This document shows, in pieces, positions 44,412-53,709 of a DNA stretch of 61,909 bases. Each line of letters opens with the position of its first letter. Positions within the stretch are counted from its first letter, which is position 1. This DNA comes from Clostridium fallax. GTDB lineage: Bacteria > Bacillota > Clostridia > Clostridiales > Clostridiaceae. The notes under the pieces are model-generated. The model was not told where the DNA came from, made no database searches, and saw nothing but the letters and a program-made list of their open reading frames with translations. The position numbers and the translations under genes were made by a program. The stretch is taken from the NCBI RefSeq assembly GCF_900129365.1, contig NZ_FQVM01000015.1:1-61909 (forward strand). Direction: 5' to 3'.

Positions 44412-44427
44412 TGTTTCACGTGAAACA
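44412..44427. promoter_or_regulatory. parS site 2
   Basis: A second exact TGTTTCACGTGAAACA, between noc and soj, directly beside the noc terminator. Confidence 0.97.
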
Positions 44428-44430
44428 TAA

Positions 44431-44468
44431 AAAATCCGAAAAATTATTTTTATAATTTTTCGGATTTT
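44431..44468 (-). terminator. Terminator of noc
   Basis: 17-base arms (44431-44447, 44452-44468), 4-base loop; ends 4 bases from parS site 2. Confidence 0.85.
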
Positions 44469-44526
44469 AACAATAAATTTTAACTATAATTAATTACTAA
44501 AATTATTTTATAATACTTCTCTATAA

Positions 44527-45312
44527 TTATTTTTTTCCATTCTTAGGTATGTTAACAGTTATTTGTACATAATCTCCGCAATCTTTTGATTTATATTCTG
44601 CTGGAATTTTAAATTTATCAAAAACTTGCTTAATTGAGTTTATGTAAATCTTAGGAGAAAAAATACCAGTTATTTTTTTCTTACCATTATTAGTTAATTC
44701 TTTACCTGCTATTTTCAATAACTCCTTATTAACTAGCTCCTCTGTCCTTTTTACATTTAATCCTTGCTTAATTACTTTTTTTATAACTTTTAGCTGTAAT
44801 TTTTCATTAGGTAAAGATAACAGTGATCTAGCATGTCTTTCACTAAGATTATTTTGTAAGCAAAGGTTTCTAACATCTTCTCCTAATTTTAAAAGTCTAA
44901 GTTTATTAGCTATCGTAGATTGATTTTTTCCCATTCTTTCTGCTAATTTTTCTTGAGTAAAGTGATGATCACTTATAAGATTTGCATACGCCTCTGCCTC
45001 TTCAATAAAGTTTAAATCTTCTCTTTGAAGATTTTCTAAAAGTGCTAATTCTGCTGATTCTTTATCAGTAATATCTATTATTGTACATGGTACAAACTCC
45101 ATATTAGCTAATTTTGCCGCTCTTAATCTTCTTTCACCAGCTACAAGTTCATACATATCTCCTCTTTTTCTTACAGTTAGAGGTTGAAGAATCCCATGTT
45201 CTTTTATAGATTGAGAAAGTTCTTTTAATGCCTCATCATTAAAATACTTTCTAGGCTGATATGTGTTTGGCACTATATTACCAACCGCAACCTTTTTTAT
45301 TTCGTTATGCAT
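44527..45312 (-). CDS. noc: Nucleoid occlusion protein Noc (ParB paralogue)
   Basis: A 261-residue ParB-family protein: QPRKYFNDEALKELSQSI, GERRLRAAKLANM, and the helix-turn-helix TQEKLAERMGKNQSTIANKL. It is a separate gene from spo0J and adjacent to rsmG, the place and layout of Noc. Noc keeps the division septum away from DNA. The N-terminus begins MHNEIKKVAVGNI; the amphipathic membrane helix of Bacillus Noc is not obvious. Noc-binding sites with CCCGGG were not seen in the window. Confidence 0.85.
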   Translation of the reverse strand: MHNEIKKVAVGNIVPNTYQPRKYFNDEALKELSQSIKEHGILQPLTVRKRGDMYELVAGERRLRAAKLANMEFVPCTIIDITDKESAELALLENLQREDLNFIEEAEAYANLISDHHFTQEKLAERMGKNQSTIANKLRLLKLGEDVRNLCLQNNLSERHARSLLSLPNEKLQLKVIKKVIKQGLNVKRTEELVNKELLKIAGKELTNNGKKKITGIFSPKIYINSIKQVFDKFKIPAEYKSKDCGDYVQITVNIPKNGKK

Positions 45313-45387
45313 ATTTCACCCATCCCTTTATATAAGCTATAAACTTAACCTTAATATAATAAAATTATATCTAAAAATTACTATTTA

Positions 45388-45419
45388 AACCAACAAAAAA
45401 TAAAATTATTTTATTGGTT
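45388..45419 (-). terminator. Weak terminator at the end of rsmG
   Basis: AACCAA and TTGGTT arms (45388-45393, 45414-45419) enclose an A/T-rich stem. It overlaps the last codons of rsmG. Support is moderate. Confidence 0.4.
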
Positions 45420-46125
45420 TTTTATTTATCGTTCCTGCTTTTCTTGGATATACCTTAGAAGTATTCTTTATTTTTTTTACTATAACTACATTGTGATTCA
45501 AATCTGTATCTTCTATTTCTACTTTTATTACTCTATCTAATTGACCACCTAAAGTATCTATAGCCTTACTTGCATCCTTCATTTCCTCATCAATAGCAGG
45601 GCCTTTTAATGCTATAAAGCTTCCCCCAACTTTTACGTAAGGAATACATAATTCTGAAAGTACAGCCATATTAGCTACAGCTCTAGAAGTAGCTATATCA
45701 AAAATTTCTCTTAAATCTTTTCTTCTTGCACCATCTTCAGCTCTTGAATGAATAGTTAAAACATTTTTTAAACCTAAAGTAGATACTACTTGATTTAAAA
45801 AGTTTATTCTTTTATTTAATGAATCTAATAAAGTAACTTCCATATCTTCTCTCATTATAGCTAAAACTAATCCAGGAAATCCAGCTCCTGTTCCAACATC
45901 TATTATCTTATCAGCCATTTTAAATTCTTCTGCCTTAAAAGCCTTTATACAATCAATAAAATGCTTTTTTACTATTCCTTCATCATCAGTTATTGCTGTA
46001 AGATTTATTTTTTCATTCCATTCTTTTAATAGCTCCTTATAATCCATAAGCATTTTATATTTTTGCTCATTAAAACTTATTTCTACATCTTCACAAGCTT
46101 TTTTTAATATTTCAAAATATATCAA
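45406..46125 (-). CDS. rsmG: 16S rRNA (guanine527-N7) methyltransferase RsmG (GidB)
   Basis: A 239-residue methyltransferase with IDVGTGAGFPGLVLAI (SAM site), LDSLNKRINFL and SRAVANM. It methylates G527 of 16S rRNA; loss gives low-level streptomycin resistance in other bacteria. I start at TTG 46125, because GGAGG lies 8 bases before it and the product then begins IYFEILKKAC, as in relatives; the GTG at 46140 overlaps the stop of mnmG and has no site. Cotranscribed with mnmE and mnmG. Confidence 0.92.
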   Translation of the reverse strand: MIYFEILKKACEDVEISFNEQKYKMLMDYKELLKEWNEKINLTAITDDEGIVKKHFIDCIKAFKAEEFKMADKIIDVGTGAGFPGLVLAIMREDMEVTLLDSLNKRINFLNQVVSTLGLKNVLTIHSRAEDGARRKDLREIFDIATSRAVANMAVLSELCIPYVKVGGSFIALKGPAIDEEMKDASKAIDTLGGQLDRVIKVEIEDTDLNHNVVIVKKIKNTSKVYPRKAGTINKKPIK

Positions 46126-46139
46126 TTTAGATTCCTCCA

Positions 46140-48029
46140 CTAACTATTTTTATTCTTACTTTTATATTGATGCTCTAAATATATTAATAAAACAGATATA
46201 TCAGCAGGAGAAACTCCAGAAATTCTTGATGCTTGCCCTATACTTATAGGTTTTATTTTACTAAGTTTTTGAATTGCTTCTATTCTCAGTCCTTTTACAT
46301 CATTATAATCTAATTCTTCAGGAATTAGTTTCTTTTCAAACTTTCTAAATTGACCAACTTGCTCTAATTGCTTTTCAATATATCCTTCATATTTTGCAAC
46401 TATATTAACTTGCTCCCCGATATCATCAGAATAATTAGGTCTTTCTGGATCTAATTCTGCAACTACAAAATAATCCAACTCTGGACGTTTAATAAGTTCA
46501 TACATACTTATAGGCTTTTTTAGATCTACAGAATTTTTAGATACCAACCATTCATTTACTTCTCTTTTATTAGTTATTTGAAGATTTTTTAATCTTTCAA
46601 TTTCATCTTCGATATTTTTCTTTCTTTCTTTAAATGAATTCCATCTTTCTTCTGTTACAAGGCCTGCTTTATAACCTATTTCTGTTAATCTCAAATCTGC
46701 ATTATCTTGTCTTAAAATTAATCTATACTCTGCTCTTGAAGTCATCATTCTATAAGGCTCATTAGTACCCTTAGTAACTAAGTCATCTACTAAAACACCT
46801 ATATATCCATCACTTCTTGTTAGGATAACTTGTTCTTTTCCTTGTATTTTTAATGCAGCATTCATTCCTGCTAATAATCCTTGACCACCAGCTTCTTCAT
46901 ATCCTGAACTTCCATTAACCTGACCTGCACCATATAATCCATTTATTTCTTTAAACTCTAAAGTAGGCTTTAGTTGTGTTGGATCTATACAATCATATTC
47001 TATTGCATATGCAGTTCTCATCATTTCAACATTTTCAAGTCCTGCAATACTCTTTAACACTTGTATTTGAACATCCTCAGGAAGAGAAGAAGATAATCCT
47101 CCTACATACATTTCTTCTGTATTTTCACCTTCTGGTTCGATAAAAATTTGATGTTTATCTTTATCTGGGAACCTCATAACCTTATCCTCAATAGAAGGGC
47201 AATATCTAGGTCCTATACCCTTTATAAGTCCATTATACATAGGAGATCTATCGATGTTATCTTTTATAATATTATGGGTGTTTTCATTAGTATATGTTAA
47301 CCAACAGGAAACCTGATCTTTATCTATATCCTTGCTCATAAATGAGAAAGGTACTATCTTTTCATCTCCAAGTTGTTCTATCATCTTAGAAAAATCAACA
47401 CTTCTTTTATTTATTCTTGCAGGAGTTCCTGTTTTGAATCTTCTTAAAGCTATCTTTAAATCTAATAATGATTGTGATAAATCATTTGCAGGGAATAATC
47501 CATTTGGACCACCATTATAGCTAATATCTCCTATAATTATTTTTCCCTTTAGATAAGTACCTGTAGCCAAAATTACTGCTTTAGTTTTAAAGTATGCTCC
47601 AGTTTTAGTTAAAACTCCAACAACTTTATTATCTTCAACATCTAATTTTATAACTTCAACTTGCTTAATTGTAAGATTTTCTTGATTTTCAAGAACATAT
47701 TTCATTCTTTCTTGATATCTCTTTTTATCCGCTTGAGCTCTTAAAGAATGTACTGCAGGCCCCTTTGAAGTATTTAACATTCTAGATTGAATAAATGTAT
47801 TATCTATATTAATTCCCATTTCCCCACCTAGGGCATCTATTTCTCTAACTAAATGACCCTTTGCTGTTCCACCTATATTAGGATTACAAGGCATTAAAGC
47901 TATACTATCTAAATTCATTGTACATACTAGAGTTTTACATCCAATTCTTGCAGAAGCTAAAGCTGCTTCACAGCCAGCATGACCTGCACCTACTATTATT
48001 ACATCATATTCACCAGCTAAATATTTCAT
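46140..48029 (-). CDS. mnmG: tRNA uridine modification enzyme MnmG (GidA)
   Basis: A 629-residue FAD enzyme: FAD motif VGAGHAGCEAA near the start, CNPNIGGTAKGHLV, and the C-terminal helical domain. With MnmE it forms the (carboxymethyl)aminomethyl group at uridine 34 of several tRNAs. ATG 48029 has AGGAATAAAAGT upstream and begins 10 bases after the mnmE stop; the open frame extends back into mnmE but without a site. Confidence 0.96.
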   Translation of the reverse strand: MKYLAGEYDVIIVGAGHAGCEAALASARIGCKTLVCTMNLDSIALMPCNPNIGGTAKGHLVREIDALGGEMGINIDNTFIQSRMLNTSKGPAVHSLRAQADKKRYQERMKYVLENQENLTIKQVEVIKLDVEDNKVVGVLTKTGAYFKTKAVILATGTYLKGKIIIGDISYNGGPNGLFPANDLSQSLLDLKIALRRFKTGTPARINKRSVDFSKMIEQLGDEKIVPFSFMSKDIDKDQVSCWLTYTNENTHNIIKDNIDRSPMYNGLIKGIGPRYCPSIEDKVMRFPDKDKHQIFIEPEGENTEEMYVGGLSSSLPEDVQIQVLKSIAGLENVEMMRTAYAIEYDCIDPTQLKPTLEFKEINGLYGAGQVNGSSGYEEAGGQGLLAGMNAALKIQGKEQVILTRSDGYIGVLVDDLVTKGTNEPYRMMTSRAEYRLILRQDNADLRLTEIGYKAGLVTEERWNSFKERKKNIEDEIERLKNLQITNKREVNEWLVSKNSVDLKKPISMYELIKRPELDYFVVAELDPERPNYSDDIGEQVNIVAKYEGYIEKQLEQVGQFRKFEKKLIPEELDYNDVKGLRIEAIQKLSKIKPISIGQASRISGVSPADISVLLIYLEHQYKSKNKNS

Positions 48030-48039
48030 ACTTTTATTC

Positions 48040-49419
48040 CTACTTTCCACAACAGAATTCTAAAAAAATCTTATTTACTAAATCTTCTTCAAGTTCTGAA
48101 CCTGTAATTTCTCCTAATGCTCTTAAACCTGAAGTAACATAAATAGATATTAAATCTAAAAATTCGTCATTTTTAACTCTTATTATTGCTTCCTCAACAT
48201 TTTCTTTTGCTCTATATAAAGCTTGCTTATGCCTTGTATTAGTAACATAAACACTTTCTGTATCAATATTTCCATTAAAGAACATATCTTTAATCTTTTC
48301 TTTTAAATCCTTAATTCCATATCCTGTTTTTGCTGATATTTCTATTTTATTATGAAGATTATCTAAATCCTTATCATCAACTTTTTTATCTAAATCAACT
48401 TTATTTAAAAGTACTATATATTTTCTATTCTTTATATAGTTTATTATATCTCTATCCTCTTCATTTAAGGGTCTACTAGTATCTACCATGAATACTATAA
48501 GATCTGCCTCTTCAATTTTTTCTTTAGATCTCTCAACACCTATTTTTTCTACTACATCCTCTGTTTCTCTGATTCCAGCAGTATCAACTAATTTTACAGG
48601 TATTCCATCTAAGTTTATATATTCCTCAATAACATCTCTTGTAGTTCCAGGAATATCAGTTACTATAGCTCTTTTTTCACTTAAAAGTGCATTTAAAAGA
48701 GATGACTTTCCAACATTAGGTTTTCCCACTATAACCATACTTAATCCTTCTCTTATAAGTTTACCTTCTTCTGCACTATTTAAAAGATTATTAATTTTAT
48801 TTAAAACTACTTGTAAATTTTGACCTACCCTTACAGGTATAGTTTCATCAGGTTCTTCATCATCTTCAGTAAAATCTACTGCATATTCAATTAAAGCTAA
48901 TACATCTAATAATTCCGCTCTTAAGCTATGTATCTCTTTAGATAGTTTACCTTCACTTTGAAGCATTGCAGACTTCATTGAAAGTTCAGTTTTAGCCTTA
49001 ATAATATCCATAACAGCCTCGGCCTGACTTAAGTCTATTCTTCCATTAAGAAAAGCTCTCTTAGTAAATTCTCCCGGTTCAGCTAATCTTGCTCCAGCTT
49101 TTATAACTTCATTTAAAACTCTATTAGTAGATACAACTCCTCCGTGACAATTAATTTCTACTGTATCTTCTGCAGTAAAGCTTCTTGGCCCCTTCATAAA
49201 ACTAATTATTACTTCATCTATATTTTCACCACTATTAGAATCAATTATATGTCCATACCTCATAGTATAAGTTTTCATATCAAAAATATCTTTGCCATTC
49301 TTACTTTTAAAGATACTATCTACGATTTCTAAAGCCTTATCTCCAGAAACTCTAATTATAGCTATTCCACCTTCTCCTAAAGCAGTGGAAATAGCCGCTA
49401 TTGTATCAAATTCTTTCAT
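48040..49419 (-). CDS. mnmE: tRNA modification GTPase MnmE (TrmE)
   Basis: A 459-residue protein: N-terminal folate-binding domain, a helical domain, a G domain with GKPNVGKSS, DIPGTTRD and NKVD, and the C-terminal FCCGK with the catalytic Cys. It works with MnmG on the wobble uridine. AAGGAGG lies 5 bases before the ATG. It leads mnmE-mnmG-rsmG, preceded by about 110 bases from the jag terminator. Confidence 0.96.
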   Translation of the reverse strand: MKEFDTIAAISTALGEGGIAIIRVSGDKALEIVDSIFKSKNGKDIFDMKTYTMRYGHIIDSNSGENIDEVIISFMKGPRSFTAEDTVEINCHGGVVSTNRVLNEVIKAGARLAEPGEFTKRAFLNGRIDLSQAEAVMDIIKAKTELSMKSAMLQSEGKLSKEIHSLRAELLDVLALIEYAVDFTEDDEEPDETIPVRVGQNLQVVLNKINNLLNSAEEGKLIREGLSMVIVGKPNVGKSSLLNALLSEKRAIVTDIPGTTRDVIEEYINLDGIPVKLVDTAGIRETEDVVEKIGVERSKEKIEEADLIVFMVDTSRPLNEEDRDIINYIKNRKYIVLLNKVDLDKKVDDKDLDNLHNKIEISAKTGYGIKDLKEKIKDMFFNGNIDTESVYVTNTRHKQALYRAKENVEEAIIRVKNDEFLDLISIYVTSGLRALGEITGSELEEDLVNKIFLEFCCGK

Positions 49420-49529
49420 GTTATCCTCCTTGTTACTAGGTAAATTAAACCTAGCTTAACCCAACATAAAAACTAATATTTATTTTACAAAACTATTATA
49501 AAATAGTCAAAAAACTTCTAAATAAAAAA

Positions 49530-49548
49530 AAGCCTTTTATAAAGGCTT
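49530..49548 (-). terminator. Terminator of the rpmH-jag operon
   Basis: 8-base arms AAGCCTTT and AAAGGCTT (49530-49537, 49541-49548); the minus strand then reads seven or more T's. It lies 10 bases after the jag stop. Confidence 0.85.
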
Positions 49549-49557
49549 CTTTTTACT

Positions 49558-50187
49558 TTAATTATTATCTTTTAATTCTATTATTATTCGTCTATAAGGC
49601 TCTTCTCCTTGACTATAAGTATATACAAACTTATTATCTTGAAGAGCTGAATGAATAACCCTTCTTTCATAAGGATTCATTGGTTCAAGCCTAAAAGGCT
49701 TTCCAGACCTTTTTACCTTATAAGCAGTTTTTTCTGCTAAACGTTTAAGGGTTTCTTCTCTTTTACTTCTATAATTTTCTGTATCTAAAACAATTCTTTT
49801 ATAAGGAATATCGTGCCCCTTATTAACAACTAAACTAATTAGATATTGTAAAGAATCTAAAGTTTCACCTCTATAACCTATTATTAAACCCATTTTAGGA
49901 CCAACTAAATTAACCTTTAAGGTATCTTTTTCTTCTGTAATTTTTATTTCTGCTTTTATATCCATAGAATCTAAAACTTTTCTTAAAAAGCTCTTAGCTT
50001 CTAAAACATAATCTCTTTTAACTTTTACAAGTATTTTAGCTGGTTTAGTTCCTATAATATTTAAAAAGCCCTTACTTCCTTCATCAAGAACCTCATATTC
50101 TACCTTATCAGCACTAACATTTAATTCTTTCAAAGCGTTTTTAAGAGCTTCATCTACAGTTTTACCTGTCATTTCTAATGTTTTCAT
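49558..50187 (-). CDS. jag: RNA-binding protein Jag/KhpB
   Basis: A 209-residue protein with a Jag-N domain (MKTLEMTGKTVDEAL), a KH domain (GLIIGYRGETLDSLQYL, key motif GYRGETLD) and an R3H domain (ERRVIHSALQ). It binds RNA together with KhpA and influences cell-wall elongation and, as SpoIIIJ partner, sporulation. Directly downstream of yidC as usual. Confidence 0.93.
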   Translation of the reverse strand: MKTLEMTGKTVDEALKNALKELNVSADKVEYEVLDEGSKGFLNIIGTKPAKILVKVKRDYVLEAKSFLRKVLDSMDIKAEIKITEEKDTLKVNLVGPKMGLIIGYRGETLDSLQYLISLVVNKGHDIPYKRIVLDTENYRSKREETLKRLAEKTAYKVKRSGKPFRLEPMNPYERRVIHSALQDNKFVYTYSQGEEPYRRIIIELKDNN

Positions 50188-50266
50188 ACCCTATTCACCC
50201 ACCTTATAAGCAATAAAAACCCTATTAAATAATTAATTAAAAACCTTATTTTTCTAAGTTTAAAAC

Positions 50267-50965
50267 TTAATTATTTTTTCTTGCCTCTTCATGTTTCTTT
50301 TTCTTGGCTGGTAATACTATTAAGAAATAATTTTGAATTATTTGTATTAAGTTACCCATTATCCAATAAAGAACAAGTAATGAACCTATTCTTAATGCTA
50401 TAAATCCTGACATTAATGACATTACTATATTCATTGAGTTCATATTCATTCCACCAGTATTTTGTGATGGCGTTGACTTTGACATCATATAAGTTGATAG
50501 GAATGTTGTAACTGTTGATAATATAGGTAAAATATAATATGGGTCAGGTTGTTGAAGATCTGCAAGCCATAAGAATGAAGCCCCTCCAATATTTATTCCC
50601 ATAAATACATAATATAATGAGAAAAGTATTGGCATTTGAATTAATAGAGGTAAGCAACCACTAAAAGGACTAACTCCAAATTCCTTGTAAAGTTTCATAA
50701 TCTCCATTTGTTGTTTTTGTGGATCATTTTTATACTTATTTTGTAATTGTTGCATTTTAGGTTGAAGCTCTTGCATTTTAGTTTGAGACTTCATTTGCTT
50801 TATATTTAAAGGTAACAATATTAATCTAACTATTACTGTAACTAAAAGTACAGCAAGTACATAAGAAACACCACTATTAGTAACACCTATACTTACTATA
50901 AATTGGTGTAGTCCATTAAATACCATGGTCAATAAAGCAATTATTGGCTTTAATACTGTATACAA
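50267..50965 (-). CDS. yidC: Membrane insertase YidC/SpoIIIJ
   Basis: A 232-residue Oxa1-family insertase with five membrane segments and the hydrophilic-groove Arg in LLVTVIVRLILLPL, then a charged hairpin (Q/K-rich, about 55-85). The Bacillus homologue is needed for late sporulation. No lipoprotein signal is obvious. The start is TTG 50965, with GGAGG 8 bases upstream. Located between yidD and jag. Confidence 0.94.
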   Translation of the reverse strand: MYTVLKPIIALLTMVFNGLHQFIVSIGVTNSGVSYVLAVLLVTVIVRLILLPLNIKQMKSQTKMQELQPKMQQLQNKYKNDPQKQQMEIMKLYKEFGVSPFSGCLPLLIQMPILFSLYYVFMGINIGGASFLWLADLQQPDPYYILPILSTVTTFLSTYMMSKSTPSQNTGGMNMNSMNIVMSLMSGFIALRIGSLLVLYWIMGNLIQIIQNYFLIVLPAKKKKHEEARKNN

Positions 50966-50984
50966 ATTTCTAACCTCCTAAGTT

Positions 50985-51197
50985 CTACTTAACTGGGTCA
51001 TAACCACCTTCGTGGAAAGGATGACATCTTAATATTCTCTTTATGCCCATAAAACCACCTTTTAAAGCTCCATATTTTTCAATGGCCTCCATTGTATATT
51101 GAGAACAAGATGGATAATATATACAACAAGGTTTTTTTAAAGGTGATATATATTTTCTATAGAATTTAATTAGACTTATAAAAATCCTTTTCATCAT
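50985..51197 (-). CDS. yidD: Membrane protein insertion efficiency factor YidD
   Basis: A 70-residue protein, starting MMKRIFISLIKFYRKYISP, with the three-Cys core CCIYYPSCSQYTMEA and GGFMGIKRILRCHPF. It assists YidC in membrane insertion. It overlaps the end of rnpA by about 30 bases, as in other Firmicutes; the second ATG (51194) is also possible. Confidence 0.95.
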   Translation of the reverse strand: MMKRIFISLIKFYRKYISPLKKPCCIYYPSCSQYTMEAIEKYGALKGGFMGIKRILRCHPFHEGGYDPVK

Positions 51198-51564
51198 TTT
51201 GAAGACCTGCCTTTTTAAATAAATTAAGCATGGCTTTTTCTATATTTTTATAGTCACTATTTTTTGAAGCTACTCTGGCTATAAATACAAAGTCATAGCC
51301 TTTATTAATAGATTCGTGATTCAGTCTATAACTTTCACCTATCAATCTTTTTACTCTACTTCTAACTACACTTTTTCCAACTTTCTTACTTACCGAAATT
51401 CCTACCTTATTAAAAATCTTTCCCTCATTATCCTTGTTTTTTCTATTGCTATATACATACAAAACAAGTAAAGAATTGGAGAAAGATTTGCCTCTTCTAT
51501 ATACATTTCTAAATTCTATATTTTTTCTTAATTTAAATTTTTTATTTTTGTTATTGGCTAGCAT
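51166..51564 (-). CDS. rnpA: Ribonuclease P protein component
   Basis: A 132-residue basic protein: FKLRKNIEFRNVYRRGKSF, GISVSKKVGKSVVRSRVKRLI with the RNR-type motif, and FIARVASKN. It binds the RNase P RNA and helps mature tRNA 5' ends. The ribosome site AAAGGAG is 13 bases from ATG 51564, rather far. A hairpin pair lies between rpmH and this gene. Confidence 0.95.
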   Translation of the reverse strand: MLANNKNKKFKLRKNIEFRNVYRRGKSFSNSLLVLYVYSNRKNKDNEGKIFNKVGISVSKKVGKSVVRSRVKRLIGESYRLNHESINKGYDFVFIARVASKNSDYKNIEKAMLNLFKKAGLQNDEKDFYKSN

Positions 51565-51584
51565 TTATATATCCAATCTCCTTT

Positions 51585-51622
51585 TTTTCTGCAAATTGCA
51601 GAAAAAGGCCACAAAAGCGGCC
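51585..51622 (-). terminator. Attenuator-like hairpins between rpmH and rnpA
   Basis: On the minus strand GGCCGC-TTTT-GTGGCC (51622-51607) is followed by TTTTT, then CTGCAATTTGCAG forms a second hairpin just before the rnpA ribosome site. This would lower rnpA output relative to rpmH. Confidence 0.6.
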
Positions 51623-51623
51623 C

Positions 51624-51758
51624 TTATGCTGTCAATTTTTTTCTACCTTTTAGTCTTCTTCTCTTAATAACGTTTCTTCCAGCAGCACTGCTCATTCTTT
51701 TTCTGAAACCGTGCTCTTTTTTTCTTTGTCTCTTTTTTGGTTGGTATGTCATGAACAT
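51624..51758 (-). CDS. rpmH: 50S ribosomal protein L34
   Basis: A 44-residue, strongly basic protein starting MFMTYQPKKRQRKKEHGF and ending RRLKGRKKLTA, the L34 pattern. It sits at the 5' end of the classic rpmH-rnpA-yidD-yidC-jag operon next to the origin. GGGGGTG lies 8 bases before the ATG. A 6-bp inverted repeat (51777-51797) is in the leader. Confidence 0.96.
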   Translation of the reverse strand: MFMTYQPKKRQRKKEHGFRKRMSSAAGRNVIKRRRLKGRKKLTA

Positions 51759-51844
51759 TTGCAATTCACCCCCTTCGACTATTATTTCTTTATAGTCAAA
51801 AACTATTCTGCCAATTTAAATATTAATTTAAGTTTTACTTTTTA

Positions 51845-51873
51845 ATTATATATTTGAAGCAATATTATGTCAA
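51845..51873 (-). promoter_or_regulatory. Consensus promoter of the rpmH operon
   Basis: Minus strand TTGACA (51873-51868), 17-base spacer, TATAAT (51850-51845); exact matches to both hexamers. Confidence 0.9.
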
Positions 51874-51918
51874 GGAATTAAAGAACTGTTAATAAATCAC
51901 TCATAGTATAAAAATAAT

Positions 51919-52190
51919 TGTGGATAAGTTATTGAAACGCCCTATTTACTTATGTTATTATTAAAATTGATTGTGAATAAATATATATATACATAGGACT
52001 TATCCACAACTGTGGAAAACTCTGTGCATAACTTGTTATTTTTTGTATATAAGTTAGTATTATATTTTATATTTTTGGCTAAAATTCTAATATTAAGCTT
52101 TGTCAATAATTTTCTTATACATTTTGTCTTATATTGTGGATAATTATGATATAATTTTTTTAATAAACGTAATTATTAACATGTGTATAA
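51919..52190. other. oriC, upstream DnaA-box cluster
   Basis: Matches to TTATNCACA or its reverse at 51919-51927, 51972-51980, 52000-52008, 52023-52031, 52135-52143 and 52182-52190, plus a weaker TGTGGAAAA at 52012. They lie in an AT-rich gap of about 560 bases between rpmH and dnaA. The boxes near 52135 and 52182 also lie in the dnaA promoter region, consistent with autoregulation; a possible promoter is TTGATT (52225-52230) and TTAATA (52248-52253). Confidence 0.92.
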
Positions 52191-52317
52191 GTTTATCAAC
52201 ATCATATTACAATTATTGTATATGTTGATTATATTGTTGATAACCTGTTAATATTAGCTTTTTTTGTCGAAAAAATTTTTATTTTATTATTATATTTTTA
52301 TAACTGGAGGATATAAC

Positions 52318-53676
52318 ATGGATGCCCAATTAGATCAAATATGGGAAAAAACCCTAAATATTATTAAGGGTGAAATGACGGAAGTTAGCTTTAACACTTG
52401 GATCAAAAGCTGTGAGCCTATCGCTATAAAAGATTCAACCATAAAATTGAGCGTTCCTAATGAGTTCACCAAAGACATTTTGGAGAAAAGATATAAACCT
52501 CTAATAATCCAAGCAATAAAATTAGTATCTTCAAAAAAATATGATATAGATTTTTTAATTGAGTCAAATATGCAAGGAGAAGGAGAGATTTCAAAGGAAA
52601 ATAAAAAAGTTGATGATAATCAAAGTTCTGTAGTGGTAAATGATGAAATGTCAGCAACTTTAAATCCTAAATATACTTTCGATTCATTTGTCATTGGTAA
52701 CAGTAATAGGTTTGCTCATGCAGCATCTTTAGCAGTTGCTGAAGCTCCAGCAAGAGCTTATAATCCTCTATTTATATATGGAGGAGTTGGACTTGGAAAA
52801 ACTCACTTAATGCATGCTATAGGTCATTATATATTAAAAAATAATCCTAAAGCGAAAGTTGTTTATGTATCTTCTGAAAAATTCACTAATGAATTGATAA
52901 ACGCAATAAAAGATGATAAAAATGAAGAGTTTAGAAATAAATATAGAAATGTAGATGTTCTTTTAATAGATGATGTTCAGTTCATTGCTGGTAAGGAAAG
53001 AACTCAAGAAGAATTTTTCCATACATTTAATGCACTTCATGAAGCAGATAAACAAATAATCCTATCTTCTGATAGACCACCTAAAGAAATACCAACATTA
53101 GAGGATAGATTACGTTCAAGATTTGAATGGGGATTAATAGCCGACATACAACCCCCTGATTTTGAAACAAGAATGGCAATACTAAAGAAAAAAGCAGATG
53201 TAGAAAATTTAAATGTAGCAAATGAAGTTATGGTGTATATTGCAACAAAAATAAAATCTAATATAAGAGAACTTGAAGGAGCTTTAATAAGAATAGTAGC
53301 TTATTCATCTTTAACTAATAGAGATATTACTGTAGATTTAGCTTCTGAAGCTTTAAAGGATATTATTTCAAACAAGCAAGGAGTACACATAACCATTGAT
53401 ATAATTCAAGATACAGTAGCTAATTATTTTAACCTTAGAGTTGAGGATTTAAAATCTCAAAGAAGAACAAGAAATGTAGCTTATCCTCGTCAAATAGCAA
53501 TGTATTTAAGTAGAAAATTAACAGATATGTCGCTTCCAAAAATCGGCGAAGAATTTGGAGGTAGAGATCATACTACTGTAATTCATGCCTATGAAAAAAT
53601 CTCTGAAAATTTAAAATCAGATGAAGGCCTTGAAAACACTATAAATGAGCTATCTAAAAAACTAAATCAAAATTAA
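52318..53676 (+). CDS. dnaA: Chromosomal replication initiator DnaA
   Basis: A 452-residue DnaA: domain I (1-~80), a variable linker, AAA+ domain III with Walker A GGVGLGKT (155-162) and LLIDDVQFI, and the DNA-binding domain IV with GGRDHTTVIHAYEKI. It opens the origin. ATG 52318 has GGAGG 7 bases upstream; the frame remains open upstream without a site. It is flanked by DnaA-box clusters on both sides. Confidence 0.98.
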   Translation: MDAQLDQIWEKTLNIIKGEMTEVSFNTWIKSCEPIAIKDSTIKLSVPNEFTKDILEKRYKPLIIQAIKLVSSKKYDIDFLIESNMQGEGEISKENKKVDDNQSSVVVNDEMSATLNPKYTFDSFVIGNSNRFAHAASLAVAEAPARAYNPLFIYGGVGLGKTHLMHAIGHYILKNNPKAKVVYVSSEKFTNELINAIKDDKNEEFRNKYRNVDVLLIDDVQFIAGKERTQEEFFHTFNALHEADKQIILSSDRPPKEIPTLEDRLRSRFEWGLIADIQPPDFETRMAILKKKADVENLNVANEVMVYIATKIKSNIRELEGALIRIVAYSSLTNRDITVDLASEALKDIISNKQGVHITIDIIQDTVANYFNLRVEDLKSQRRTRNVAYPRQIAMYLSRKLTDMSLPKIGEEFGGRDHTTVIHAYEKISENLKSDEGLENTINELSKKLNQN

Positions 53677-53709
53677 TTAACAATTGTTTATAATAAATAC
53701 TGAATTACC

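Noticed and set aside
51777..51797. 6-bp inverted repeat in the rpmH leader
   Set aside because: Short and AT-rich; could be a small leader hairpin but not distinguishable from chance.
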